Shown piece by piece: positions 40,998 through 48,250 of a DNA stretch of 64,000 nucleotides. Position numbers and translations under genes: made by a program. The stretch lies in assembly GCF_039535785.1 (NCBI RefSeq), contig NZ_BAAAXV010000009.1, positions 2,976,001 through 3,040,000 on the forward strand. Reading direction: 5' to 3'. Numbering within the stretch: the stretch's first letter is position 1; each line of letters starts with the position of its first letter. Under the pieces are notes generated by a model. That model did no database searches. It was not told the DNA's origin and saw only the letters and a program-made list of their open reading frames with translations. This stretch comes from Nonomuraea helvata. Lineage in GTDB: Bacteria > Actinomycetota > Actinomycetes > Streptosporangiales > Streptosporangiaceae.

Positions 40998-41663
40998 ATG
41001 ATGACCAACCCGACAGGCCGGCGTCGTGCGCCGGCGATGAGCCCGGAGCAGCGCCGCGAGATGATCGTCAGGGCGGCTCTCCCTCTGGTGGTGGAGTACG
41101 GCACCTCGGTGACCACCGCCCAGGTCGCCCGCGCGGCGGGCATCGGTGAGGGCACGATCTTCCGTGCCTTCGGTGACAAGGACGCGCTGCTGGCCGCGTG
41201 CATGGCGGAGGCGCTGCGCCCCGACGACACGCTCGCGCATGTGGCGGCGATCTCGCTGGACCTGCCGCTGGAGGAGCGGCTGGTCGAGGCGTCGGAGGCG
41301 CTGCGCGGCTACCTGGCCCGGATGGGCGCGATCGCGGGCGCCCTGGCCGCCTCCGGAGGGCTCCGCCGCGACCCGCGCCTCCTGGTGGCGGAGAGCAAGG
41401 CCGCCGAAGGCGCGGCCGGGGAGACTGATGAAGAGGGCGGACGGAGATTCTCCGGGCGGGAGGAGTCGATGGCGGCGACCCGCGAGGTGCTGGTCCAGCT
41501 GTTCGAGCCGGAGCGCGACCGTCTCAGGCTCGCCCCCGAGCGCCTGGCCGAGGCGTTCCAGTTCCTGGTCATGGCGGCCGGCCGGGGGCCGTCCCCGCTC
41601 ACCTCGGCGGAACTGGTGGACCTCTTCCTGCACGGCGCGCTGGCGGGCGGCGAGGCCGGGTGA
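40998..41663 (+). CDS. TetR-family transcriptional regulator
   Basis: A 221-residue TetR protein. The HTH region is RREMIVRAALPLVVEYGTSV, then AQVARAAGIGEGTIFRAFGDKDAL (about 20-63). A perfect 22-bp palindrome lies just upstream. The next gene overlaps its stop (GTGA) and is the remnant of an MFS exporter, so this was probably a repressor-exporter operon. The remaining targets are itself and the divergent PIG-L gene. Start may be ATG 40998 or 41001. Confidence 0.9.
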   Translation: MMTNPTGRRRAPAMSPEQRREMIVRAALPLVVEYGTSVTTAQVARAAGIGEGTIFRAFGDKDALLAACMAEALRPDDTLAHVAAISLDLPLEERLVEASEALRGYLARMGAIAGALAASGGLRRDPRLLVAESKAAEGAAGETDEEGGRRFSGREESMAATREVLVQLFEPERDRLRLAPERLAEAFQFLVMAAGRGPSPLTSAELVDLFLHGALAGGEAG

Positions 41664-42019
41664 CGGACCTCTACGAGGACCTCGCGCCCGGCCACCGCAC
41701 GGCGGTGACGTACGCCCTGCTCGCCGGCCTCGGCACCGGCCCCGCCATGGGCGGTCTCTCGATCGCCACCCAGAACAGCGTCCCCCGCGCCGACATGGGC
41801 ACGGCCACCGCCGGATCGGCGCTCACCAAGCAGCTCGGGGGCCTCTTCGGCCTGGCCTGCGTGCAATCCCTGCTGGCCGGTCCCAGGATCACCGCCGCAG
41901 GGGTGGGCTCCATCGTCGGCTGGGTCGGCGGCGTGGCGGGGCTGCTGGCGTTCGCGGCCGTCTTCCTCGCCCGGGACGCCGCCGTCACAGGCCCTGGGGT
42001 TCCCGCTCGATCCGGCTGA
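41660..42019 (+). pseudogene. C-terminal remnant of an MFS (DHA2/QacA-type) exporter
   Basis: The 119-residue frame reads ALLAGLGTGPAMGGLSIATQ, then NSVPRADMGTATAGSALTKQ and LGGLFGLACVQSLLAG, which match the helices 11-12 and preceding loop of 14-helix drug exporters (usually about 500 residues). The first 400 residues are absent. The first 18 residues (MTDLYEDLAPGHRTAV) do not look like an MFS start and may be a retained or recruited leader. It begins at the TetR stop (GTGA), so an internal deletion of a once-complete gene is likely. Three helices alone should not transport. Confidence 0.75.
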
Positions 42020-42075
42020 ATTCGTGGTCGCGTCGGGGAATGTCCGGCGGGCAGGTGTGGTTACATAAGACGTGG

Positions 42076-42177
42076 CCGGTGTGTCCAGTGTCCCCGGGCC
42101 TCACCTATTGCCTTCGCGGACTACCGTTCGGCTGGAGCCGCGTTGTGCCTTTCGCCGAGAGGCGACCTGCACACCGG
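42076..42177. ncRNA. Folded intergenic RNA-like element
   Basis: CCGGTGTG (42076-42083) pairs perfectly with CACACCGG (42170-42177), closing a 102-nt region. Inside are a CGGCT-GG-AGCCG hairpin (42129-42140) and a CGCC-GAGA-GGCG hairpin with a GNRA tetraloop (42153-42164, extendable by a T-A pair). The strand is undetermined. It is just before a strong hairpin at 42190-42221. It could be a small RNA, an omega-RNA-like right end of a lost IS605-type element, or chance. Confidence 0.35.
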
Positions 42178-42189
42178 TACTCACGCGTT

Positions 42190-42221
42190 GAGCGCCCGTC
42201 CTCCTCGGAGGGCGGGCGCTC
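42190..42221 (-). terminator. Long hairpin at the end of the DUF5996 gene
   Basis: GAGCGCCCG (42190-42198) pairs with CGGGCGCTC (42213-42221), with CCTCC/GGAGG continuing inward and a TC loop. It overlaps the DUF5996 stop codon and lies downstream of the MFS remnant, so it may terminate from both sides. No T tract is present. Confidence 0.65.
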
Positions 42222-43152
42222 AGTGTTTCGCGTAGTAGGGGTCCGTGACGCCCCCAGGACAGGCCACCGCCTCCGTGTCCAGTCCGGTCAGCTTGGCGCC
42301 CGCCTGATAGGCGCTCTCCAGGAACTCCAGCACGCCCGCGACCGGATTGCCCATCGCGCGGACGTCGTCGTACCGCAGGATCGCCAGGTGGCCTCCGTGT
42401 GCCGGCAGCCACTCGGCCTCGGCGGGCCGCAGCGGCTCGCGCTCCAGGCCCGCGGGCTCCGGCGCGGTGTAGGAGTAGAACGCGGGCCACGGCCGTTCCC
42501 TGTCGCCGAACCAGAAGCCCGAACTGATGACCTCCCGGCTGTACGCCTCCCGGGTCACGGGGTCGGCGTCCGGCGAGACCCGCCCCACCCGCCCGGTGAA
42601 CCGCGTGACCGCGATGTCGAACGTGTGCCAGTAGTGGTTCACCGGCGAGATCTTCCCGGCGAAGTCCGCGGCGAACCGGTCGAGGAGCTGCGCCACCTGC
42701 GACAGGATCCGCCAGTAGCGGTTGATCAACACCGGGTCGTACCGGGCGTGCCGGGTGTCCTGGGCGAACGGCGTGTCGTCGGCGAGGTCGAACGGCACCG
42801 CCCAGATATCCGGCCGGATCCCCAGCCCCGCCAGCGTCTCGAAGAGCCGCTCGTGGAACGACGCCACCGATCGCCCGATCAGGCTGAACTCGGCGCTGCG
42901 CCCGTCGAGCACGTCCACCACCAGCCGATGGCGTACGAGGTCGAAGTCGATGCTGAACAGCGGCTGCTCGCCCAGCCCGCCCATCGGCCGCGTGGTGAGC
43001 CCGCGCCCGGTCGGATGGAAGGGCACGTGCCACCAGTGGTTGCGCCGGTTGCTCGACGACAGCCGGATCTTCCCCACGATCTGCGTGAACCTGTGGAAGG
43101 TCTCCTTGGCCTCGGCCCATTCGGCCAGCGGCATGGCCGGGAACAGTTCCAT
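42220..43152 (-). CDS. DUF5996 family protein
   Basis: A 310-residue soluble protein with the DUF5996 hallmarks: LSSSNRRNHWWHVPFHPTG near 30-48, SVASFHERLFETLAGLGI near 95-112 and a YWRILSQVAQLLDRFAADFAGKISPVNHYWHTFDIAV stretch described here by its conserved HYWHTFD (about 173-179) and RFTGR. Function is unknown; many His and Trp residues suggest a ligand or metal site. ATG 43152 begins the domain. It lies 14 bp downstream of the MBL hydrolase gene, so both are likely one operon. The C-terminal codons lie in a hairpin. Confidence 0.85.
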   Translation of the reverse strand: MELFPAMPLAEWAEAKETFHRFTQIVGKIRLSSSNRRNHWWHVPFHPTGRGLTTRPMGGLGEQPLFSIDFDLVRHRLVVDVLDGRSAEFSLIGRSVASFHERLFETLAGLGIRPDIWAVPFDLADDTPFAQDTRHARYDPVLINRYWRILSQVAQLLDRFAADFAGKISPVNHYWHTFDIAVTRFTGRVGRVSPDADPVTREAYSREVISSGFWFGDRERPWPAFYSYTAPEPAGLEREPLRPAEAEWLPAHGGHLAILRYDDVRAMGNPVAGVLEFLESAYQAGAKLTGLDTEAVACPGGVTDPYYAKH

Positions 43153-43166
43153 GCCCTCAATGGTAA

Positions 43167-43958
43167 CTACCTAATGTAATCGGACAGTTCCCAGGGGTCA
43201 TGGGCGGAGAAGACCGCGACTCCGTGGTCGTGCGCGAGCGAGCGCAGGCGTTCCTGGCTCGACACCCGGCGCTCCGGATCGACCTGGGCGCTGACCTGCA
43301 CGAGGTCCATCAGCGGGTGCGGCTGGGGCTGCCGGTCCAGCTCGCCGTGGTAGAAGTAGGCGTCCCCGGCGTGCAGCAGCCAGCGGCCGCCGTCGTCGAC
43401 CGCCACCCCCGCGTGCCCGCGCGTGTGCCCTTCCAGCGGCACGAGCAGGATGTTCTCGGACAGCCCCGCCAGTGACCGCACGCCGTCCACGCCCAGCCAC
43501 CGGGTGCCCGTGCCCGGATAGGTCACCCATTTCGGCGAGTGCGCCCAGTGGCCCGGACGGTAGCGGCGGTTCGGGGCCTGGCCGATGGCGTCCTCCAGCT
43601 CGGCCTCCATGACGTGCACCTGGGCGTCAGGGAAGTCGGGCAGGCCGCCGCTGTGGTCCACGTCCAGGTGGGTCAGGACGATGTGCCGCACGTCGCGCGG
43701 GTCGTGCCCGAGCGCGGCGACCTGCCGTACGGCCGTCTCGGCGGGGGAGAGCAGCGGCTGGACGAGCTCCGTCCACTCGCGCTCCAGCATCTCGTCGGGT
43801 TCGGCCACGTCGTCGAGGCCCAGCCCGGCCTCGACCAGGACGAGCCCGGAGGTGGGCGTCTCGATCAGCAGCGCATGGCACACCGCGGGCGCCGCCGGCC
43901 GGCCGTCGAGGGACTCGATCTCGCGCATGGACCCGAGGTTCAGGTGATGAATTCGCAT
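43167..43958 (-). CDS. MBL-fold metallohydrolase (AHL-lactonase-like)
   Basis: A 263-residue metallo-beta-lactamase-fold enzyme. The zinc motif is VLTHLDVDHSGGLPDF (HxDxDH near 96-101), followed by GHTRGHAGVAV (third His near 178) and LHAGDAYFYHGELD (bridging Asp), as in lactonases and related hydrolases. It probably opens lactones or similar esters. It is divergent from a MerR gene with a strong palindromic site between, and is co-transcribed with the DUF5996 gene. Confidence 0.88.
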   Translation of the reverse strand: MRIHHLNLGSMREIESLDGRPAAPAVCHALLIETPTSGLVLVEAGLGLDDVAEPDEMLEREWTELVQPLLSPAETAVRQVAALGHDPRDVRHIVLTHLDVDHSGGLPDFPDAQVHVMEAELEDAIGQAPNRRYRPGHWAHSPKWVTYPGTGTRWLGVDGVRSLAGLSENILLVPLEGHTRGHAGVAVDDGGRWLLHAGDAYFYHGELDRQPQPHPLMDLVQVSAQVDPERRVSSQERLRSLAHDHGVAVFSAHDPWELSDYIR

Positions 43959-43972
43959 GCGACTAGGCTGCT

Positions 43973-43992
43973 ACTTGAAGCGCGGTTCAAGT
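43973..43992. promoter_or_regulatory. MerR-type operator
   Basis: ACTTGAA-GCGCGG-TTCAAGT is a perfect 7+7 bp inverted repeat over 20 bp, situated between the divergent MBL and MerR genes. MerR proteins bind such repeats within elongated promoter spacers. Confidence 0.8.
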
Positions 43993-44006
43993 CAAGGAGC
44001 CAGGTC

Positions 44007-44402
44007 GTGGGCGACACGTTGATCGACATAGGTGATGTGGCCAGGCAGAGCGGGCTGGCCCCGTCGGCGCTGCGGTTCTACGAGCGCAAGGGACTCATCG
44101 AGGCGGAAGGACGCAACGGCCTGCGCCGCGCCTACCGCCCGGAGACGCTGGAGCGCCTGGCGCTGATCACGTGCGCCCGTGACGCGGGGTTCACGCTGTC
44201 GGAGATCGCCGAGTTCCTGCGGGCCAGGCCGTCCGACGCGAGGCTGCGTGAGCGCATGGCCGCCAAGGAGCGCGAGGTCTCCGAGCGGGTCACGCAGCTC
44301 ACCCGGCTGCGTGACAGCCTGCGTCACGCGGTGAGCTGCGACCACGACCCGCTCATCGAGTGTCCCGAGTTCAAGCAGGCAGTGCGCCGGGTGTCAGCCT
44401 GA
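44007..44402 (+). CDS. MerR-family transcriptional regulator
   Basis: A 131-residue MerR protein. The winged HTH is DIGDVARQSGLAPSALRFYERKGLI then EGRNGLRRAYRPETLERL; the dimerisation helix follows. Only two C-terminal Cys (SCDHDPLIECPEF) remain, not the four-Cys [2Fe-2S] cluster of SoxR, so it is not a typical redox SoxR; a metal or organic ligand is possible. GTG 44007 has AAGGAG 8 nt upstream. A perfect inverted repeat lies before it, and it likely controls the divergent MBL-DUF5996 operon. Its 3' end overlaps the next convergent gene by 9 bp. Confidence 0.9.
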   Translation: MGDTLIDIGDVARQSGLAPSALRFYERKGLIEAEGRNGLRRAYRPETLERLALITCARDAGFTLSEIAEFLRARPSDARLRERMAAKEREVSERVTQLTRLRDSLRHAVSCDHDPLIECPEFKQAVRRVSA

Positions 44403-45578
44403 GCTGACGTACTTTCTCGGCCGCAACGCGTGGGCGCGAAGCGCCGCCAGGGCCGCCAGCTGGCCCGGGCGGTCCATCCGTACCGCCAGATCGTCGCTGA
44501 ACGCCAGCCCCAGAGCGGTGAGCTGCGAGACGAGGTCGGCCACCGGCGCGGCCACGTCCTCCACGCTCGTGGTGGGATGCCAGCCCTCGCCGCCGATCAC
44601 CTCCGCCACCCGCTCGCGCAGTGCGGCGGGGGACATCAGCGTGCCGTCGGCGAGCAACATCAGCGCGGCCTCGCGCGCCGACACCTCGAACTCGCGCTCG
44701 CCGCGCGCCAGCAGCAGCCTGGTCACCGCCGACCACATCGCCGAGCGGGACTTGAGCAGTCGCCGGCCGTAGTCGGTGATGGCCAGCCTGGCGCCGTCGC
44801 GGCTGATCGCGCCCAGCTCGCGCTCGGCCAGATCGCGCAGCCTGAGCGCCTCGGGCGAGGGCGCCAGCCGCAGCGGCAGGCTCCCCTCCGAGGCGGCCAG
44901 CGAGAGCAGCCGGTGCAGAGCCGGCACGGGTTGCGGGGTCACGGGCGCGTGCAGGCGCACCTCGAACGGCTGGGCCAGCTCCCGCCTGGCCGGGCCCCGC
45001 CCCAGCACCCAGCGGTTGAGCCGCTCGCCGTGCACCCGGTTGAGCCAGCTGTCGCCGCCCAGCTCGGTGCGGGGCTCGGTGAGCCAGCGCCGGGTCAGCG
45101 CGGTGCGGTCGACGCTCTCGCCGGAAAGGATCGCCAGCTCGAGGGCGGCGGAGCAGGCGAGGTGCGCGCCCAGCTCCTCGGGCCCCATGATCATGCTCCA
45201 CTGCAGTTCGGGGACGTCGGGCGGGAGCACGCCCGTGGCGTCGAGCGCCTGCTGGTAGGCGCTGGTGCCCGCGTCCTCGCCCTCACGGGCGTATGTGCGC
45301 AGAATGTGGACGGTCGTAGGGGACACGCACAAAGCGGCGTAACGCTCCAAACCACCGAGCTGGAGCAGCCGCCCGAGCGAACGTGCCAGGCGCTCGTGGT
45401 CGCCGCCCACCTTGAGCGGCAACGTGTACCAGAGGAACTCGCAGACATCGAGCTGGGTCACCGCTTCTAGCGGCTCCCCGCCCGTAAGCCATTCGACGGC
45501 GGTCCTGGCCTCCTCGGCCAGCTCCGGCTGCGAGCGCTCCAACTCGGCGAGCAGGGCGGCGACATCCGGTGCACTCAT
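44394..45578 (-). CDS. Conserved hypothetical protein, helical
   Basis: I do not recognise a named family. The product has 394 residues, is soluble, Leu/Ala/Glu/Arg-rich and mostly helical, starting MSAPDVAALLAELERSQPEL and containing VTQLDVCEFLWYTLPLKVGG near 58-77. Long helical repeats such as LRDLAERELGAISRDGARLAI could be winged-helix-like units. No catalytic motif is apparent. ATG 45578 begins the continuous domain; 23 codons upstream have no ribosome site. It is convergent with the MerR gene and on the same strand as the upstream mannosyltransferase but 113 bp away. Confidence 0.65.
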   Translation of the reverse strand: MSAPDVAALLAELERSQPELAEEARTAVEWLTGGEPLEAVTQLDVCEFLWYTLPLKVGGDHERLARSLGRLLQLGGLERYAALCVSPTTVHILRTYAREGEDAGTSAYQQALDATGVLPPDVPELQWSMIMGPEELGAHLACSAALELAILSGESVDRTALTRRWLTEPRTELGGDSWLNRVHGERLNRWVLGRGPARRELAQPFEVRLHAPVTPQPVPALHRLLSLAASEGSLPLRLAPSPEALRLRDLAERELGAISRDGARLAITDYGRRLLKSRSAMWSAVTRLLLARGEREFEVSAREAALMLLADGTLMSPAALRERVAEVIGGEGWHPTTSVEDVAAPVADLVSQLTALGLAFSDDLAVRMDRPGQLAALAALRAHALRPRKYVSSG

Positions 45579-45691
45579 GCCCCGAAGTTTGCCGTATCGA
45601 CCCCGGGCCTGACGATGACCGAAACCGGTGCGTATTGGGTCTTGCACTGCTACTACCCTAAGAAACCACTATTGTACGGACGGTAACTCGG

Positions 45692-47323
45692 TCATATCCA
45701 CCGTTTTTCAAACAACATACGTGCCTTCCATTCGGTGTACGGAATGAGCTCGGCGGACAGGATCGGGTGCAGCCACCAGAAGTTGATCAGGGCGAGCAGC
45801 GCGAAGGCGCCGACGGCGGCGGCTCCGATGGTACGCCGCATCGGCATGGCGCCGGAGGCCGTCGGCGTCGACGTCCCTATCAGCAGCCCGGCGCACAACG
45901 TGATGGCCAGCACCATGAACGGCACCATCGGGATGGCGTAGAACAGGAACATCGTGCGGTTGTCGGCGACCGCGAAGTAGATCCACGGCACCAGGCCCAT
46001 CGCGTACGCCAGCAGCACGGCCCCCGCCCGCCAGTCGCGCGAGGAGACGTACCAGCCGATCAGGGTCACCAGCGCGGCCACCGCCCCGAACCAGATCACC
46101 GGCGTGCCGACGCCCAGCACCGCCTCGGAGCAGTCCTTGACGCCGCAGGTGTTCTGCTTGCCCTCGTAGAAGAAGGCCACGGGACGCAGCAGCAGCGGCC
46201 ACTGCCAGGGCTCGGACATGTACGGGTGGGAGGACTCCAGCCCGCTGTGGAACGTGTAGACCTGCCACTGGTACTTGATCCACGACCGCATCGAGTCGAA
46301 GACGAAGAACCCCGGCCCCGACGAGGTCGCCTGGGCCCAGTTGCGCCCGTAGCCGGTCGCGTTGGCGAACCAGCCCGTCCAGGTGGCCATGTACGTGACG
46401 AACGGCACCACCGCGAACGCCAGGATCCCCTGCGGCAGGTCCTTGTTGAACGCGCCCACGTAGGGATGCCGCAGCCCCACGGCCCGTCGCGCGCCGAAGT
46501 CCCACAGCAGCGACATGATCGCGAACGCCACCGCGAACGCCAGCCCCGACCACTTGACCGACATCGAGAAGGCCAGGCAGACCCCGGCCGCGATGCGCCA
46601 CCACCGGATGCCCAGCGACGGCCCGTGCTGCGAGATCGGCGAGGTCTCGTACCAGGTCACGAGCCGCTCCCTGGCCTGGTCGCGATCGACCACCAGGCAG
46701 GCGAACGCGGCCAGCACCCAGAACATCAGGAAGATGTCCAGCAGCGCCGTGCGCGACAGCACGTAGTGCAGGCCGTCGAGGGCCAGCAGCAGGCCCGCGA
46801 AGCAGCCGAGCAGCGTCGAACGCGTCATCCTGCGGGCCACCCGGGCGAGGACCAGGATCGACAGCGACCCGATCAGCGCCGCGACGAAGCGCCAGCCGAA
46901 CGGGTTGAGCCCGAACATCCACTCGCCCACGCCGATCATCCACTTGCCCAGCGGCGGGTGCACGACGTAGGAGGCGCACTTGTCGAGGGTCTCGGGGGTG
47001 CACGACTGCCAGATGTCGGTGTTGCCGGCGACGATCGCCTTGTCGGCGTCCTTGATCGTGGTCCGCTCGACACCCCACGTGATCAGCGAGAACGCGTCTT
47101 TCATGTAGTACGTTTCGTCGAAGACCACGGACCCGGGATGGCTCAGGTTCATGAAGCGCAGGGCGGCGCCGAAGAGGGTGACCAGCAGCGGGCCCACCCA
47201 GCCCCACAGGACGCTGCCGCGCATGGGCGGCACGAGCCGATCCCGTACGGACCGCGTCTGGGGAAGGCTTTCGCCGACCTTCGAGCTCTCGTAGGCCTGG
47301 TACGGGGAATCGGTCACCGCCAT
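45692..47323 (-). CDS. Protein O-mannosyltransferase (PMT, GT39), copy 1
   Basis: A 543-residue membrane enzyme with about 11 helices, in the family of actinobacterial Pmt proteins that transfer mannose from polyprenyl-phosphate-mannose to secreted proteins. VVFDETYYMKDAFSL contains the conserved Asp-Glu of the first loop, followed by CASYVVHPPLGKWMIGVGEW and the conserved SRTALLDIFLMFWVLAAFA. ATG 47323 is chosen because the upstream 48 in-frame codons are not protein-like. A close paralogue is at 48251-49834 beyond rsmI, transcribed the opposite way. The two share most motifs, suggesting an old duplication with separate substrates. Confidence 0.92.
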   Translation of the reverse strand: MAVTDSPYQAYESSKVGESLPQTRSVRDRLVPPMRGSVLWGWVGPLLVTLFGAALRFMNLSHPGSVVFDETYYMKDAFSLITWGVERTTIKDADKAIVAGNTDIWQSCTPETLDKCASYVVHPPLGKWMIGVGEWMFGLNPFGWRFVAALIGSLSILVLARVARRMTRSTLLGCFAGLLLALDGLHYVLSRTALLDIFLMFWVLAAFACLVVDRDQARERLVTWYETSPISQHGPSLGIRWWRIAAGVCLAFSMSVKWSGLAFAVAFAIMSLLWDFGARRAVGLRHPYVGAFNKDLPQGILAFAVVPFVTYMATWTGWFANATGYGRNWAQATSSGPGFFVFDSMRSWIKYQWQVYTFHSGLESSHPYMSEPWQWPLLLRPVAFFYEGKQNTCGVKDCSEAVLGVGTPVIWFGAVAALVTLIGWYVSSRDWRAGAVLLAYAMGLVPWIYFAVADNRTMFLFYAIPMVPFMVLAITLCAGLLIGTSTPTASGAMPMRRTIGAAAVGAFALLALINFWWLHPILSAELIPYTEWKARMLFEKRWI

Positions 47324-47400
47324 TCGGACATCGTACGGGCCCCAACGCGATAGCAATTGCAGAAACACGCTGAATTGGGATGCCCTGTCACAATGGTCAG

Positions 47401-48249
47401 GTGACTGTAGACGGCAAGTTGGTGCTGGCAGGAGCTCCCATCGGCCAGGCGGGCGACGTCTCGCCACGGCTGCGGGAGGCGCTCCAGAGCGCCGACGTGG
47501 TGGCCGCCGAGGACACCAGGCGCCTGCGCAGGCTCGCGGCCGACCTGGGCGTGGAGATCGCCGGCCGGGTGGTGTCCTACTACGACCAGAACGAGGCAGG
47601 CCGGGCCCGCGAGCTCCTCGAGAGCCTCAAGGAGGGCCGCACGGTCGTGGTCATCACCGACGCCGGCATGCCGGGCGTCTCCGACCCCGGCTACCGGCTG
47701 ACGCGTCTCGCGGTCGACGAGGGCATCACGGTCACCGCGCTGCCGGGGCCGAGCGCGGTCACCACCGCGCTGGCCGTGTCAGGGCTGGCCAGCGACCGGT
47801 TCTGCTTCGAGGGCTTCCCGCCGCGCAAGCCGGGCGACCGGGCCCGCCGCCTGTCCGCCCTGGCGGGCGAGGAGCGCACGATGGTCTTCTTCGAGGCGCC
47901 GCACCGGCTGGCGAGCTCGCTGGAGGCCATGGCCGAGGCGTTCGGCCCCGACCGGCAGGCCGCCGTGTGCCGCGAGCTGACCAAGACGTACGAGGAGGTG
48001 CGCCGCGGCGGGCTCGGCGAGCTGGCCGAGTGGGCCGCCAAGGGCGTCAAGGGCGAGATCACCGTCGTGGTCGCCGGGCACGTGGCGGGCGAGGACGAGC
48101 CGGACCTCGACGAGCTGGTCGCCGAGGTGGACCGCAGGGTCGCCGAGGGCACGCAGCGCAAGATCGCCGTCGCCGAGGTGGCCAAGCAGGCGGGGATCCC
48201 CAAACGAGAGCTGTACGACCTGGTTCACAGGAGATCTCTTACGCCATAG
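47401..48249 (+). CDS. rsmI: 16S rRNA (cytidine-2'-O)-methyltransferase RsmI
   Basis: A 282-residue SAM-dependent methyltransferase of the tetrapyrrole-methylase fold. LVLAGAPIGQAGDVSPRL at the start, VVAAEDTRRLRRL, and VVITDAGMPGVSDPGYRL are its signatures (with LPGPSAVTTAL further on). It methylates C1402 of 16S rRNA. GTG 47401 is chosen because the fold begins at once; there is no ribosome site, so the message may be leaderless, with CACAAT at about 47390 as a -10 candidate. The second PMT gene begins 2 bp after its stop, an uncommon but conserved pairing in actinobacteria. Confidence 0.93.
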   Translation: MTVDGKLVLAGAPIGQAGDVSPRLREALQSADVVAAEDTRRLRRLAADLGVEIAGRVVSYYDQNEAGRARELLESLKEGRTVVVITDAGMPGVSDPGYRLTRLAVDEGITVTALPGPSAVTTALAVSGLASDRFCFEGFPPRKPGDRARRLSALAGEERTMVFFEAPHRLASSLEAMAEAFGPDRQAAVCRELTKTYEEVRRGGLGELAEWAAKGVKGEITVVVAGHVAGEDEPDLDELVAEVDRRVAEGTQRKIAVAEVAKQAGIPKRELYDLVHRRSLTP

Positions 48250-48250
48250 G

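Noticed and set aside
43973..44402. SoxR identity for the MerR protein
   Set aside because: Only two of the four cluster-binding cysteines are present.
44430..45470. Long plus-strand frame over the 44394 gene
   Set aside because: It is His/Arg/Gln-rich without folds, typical of antisense translation.
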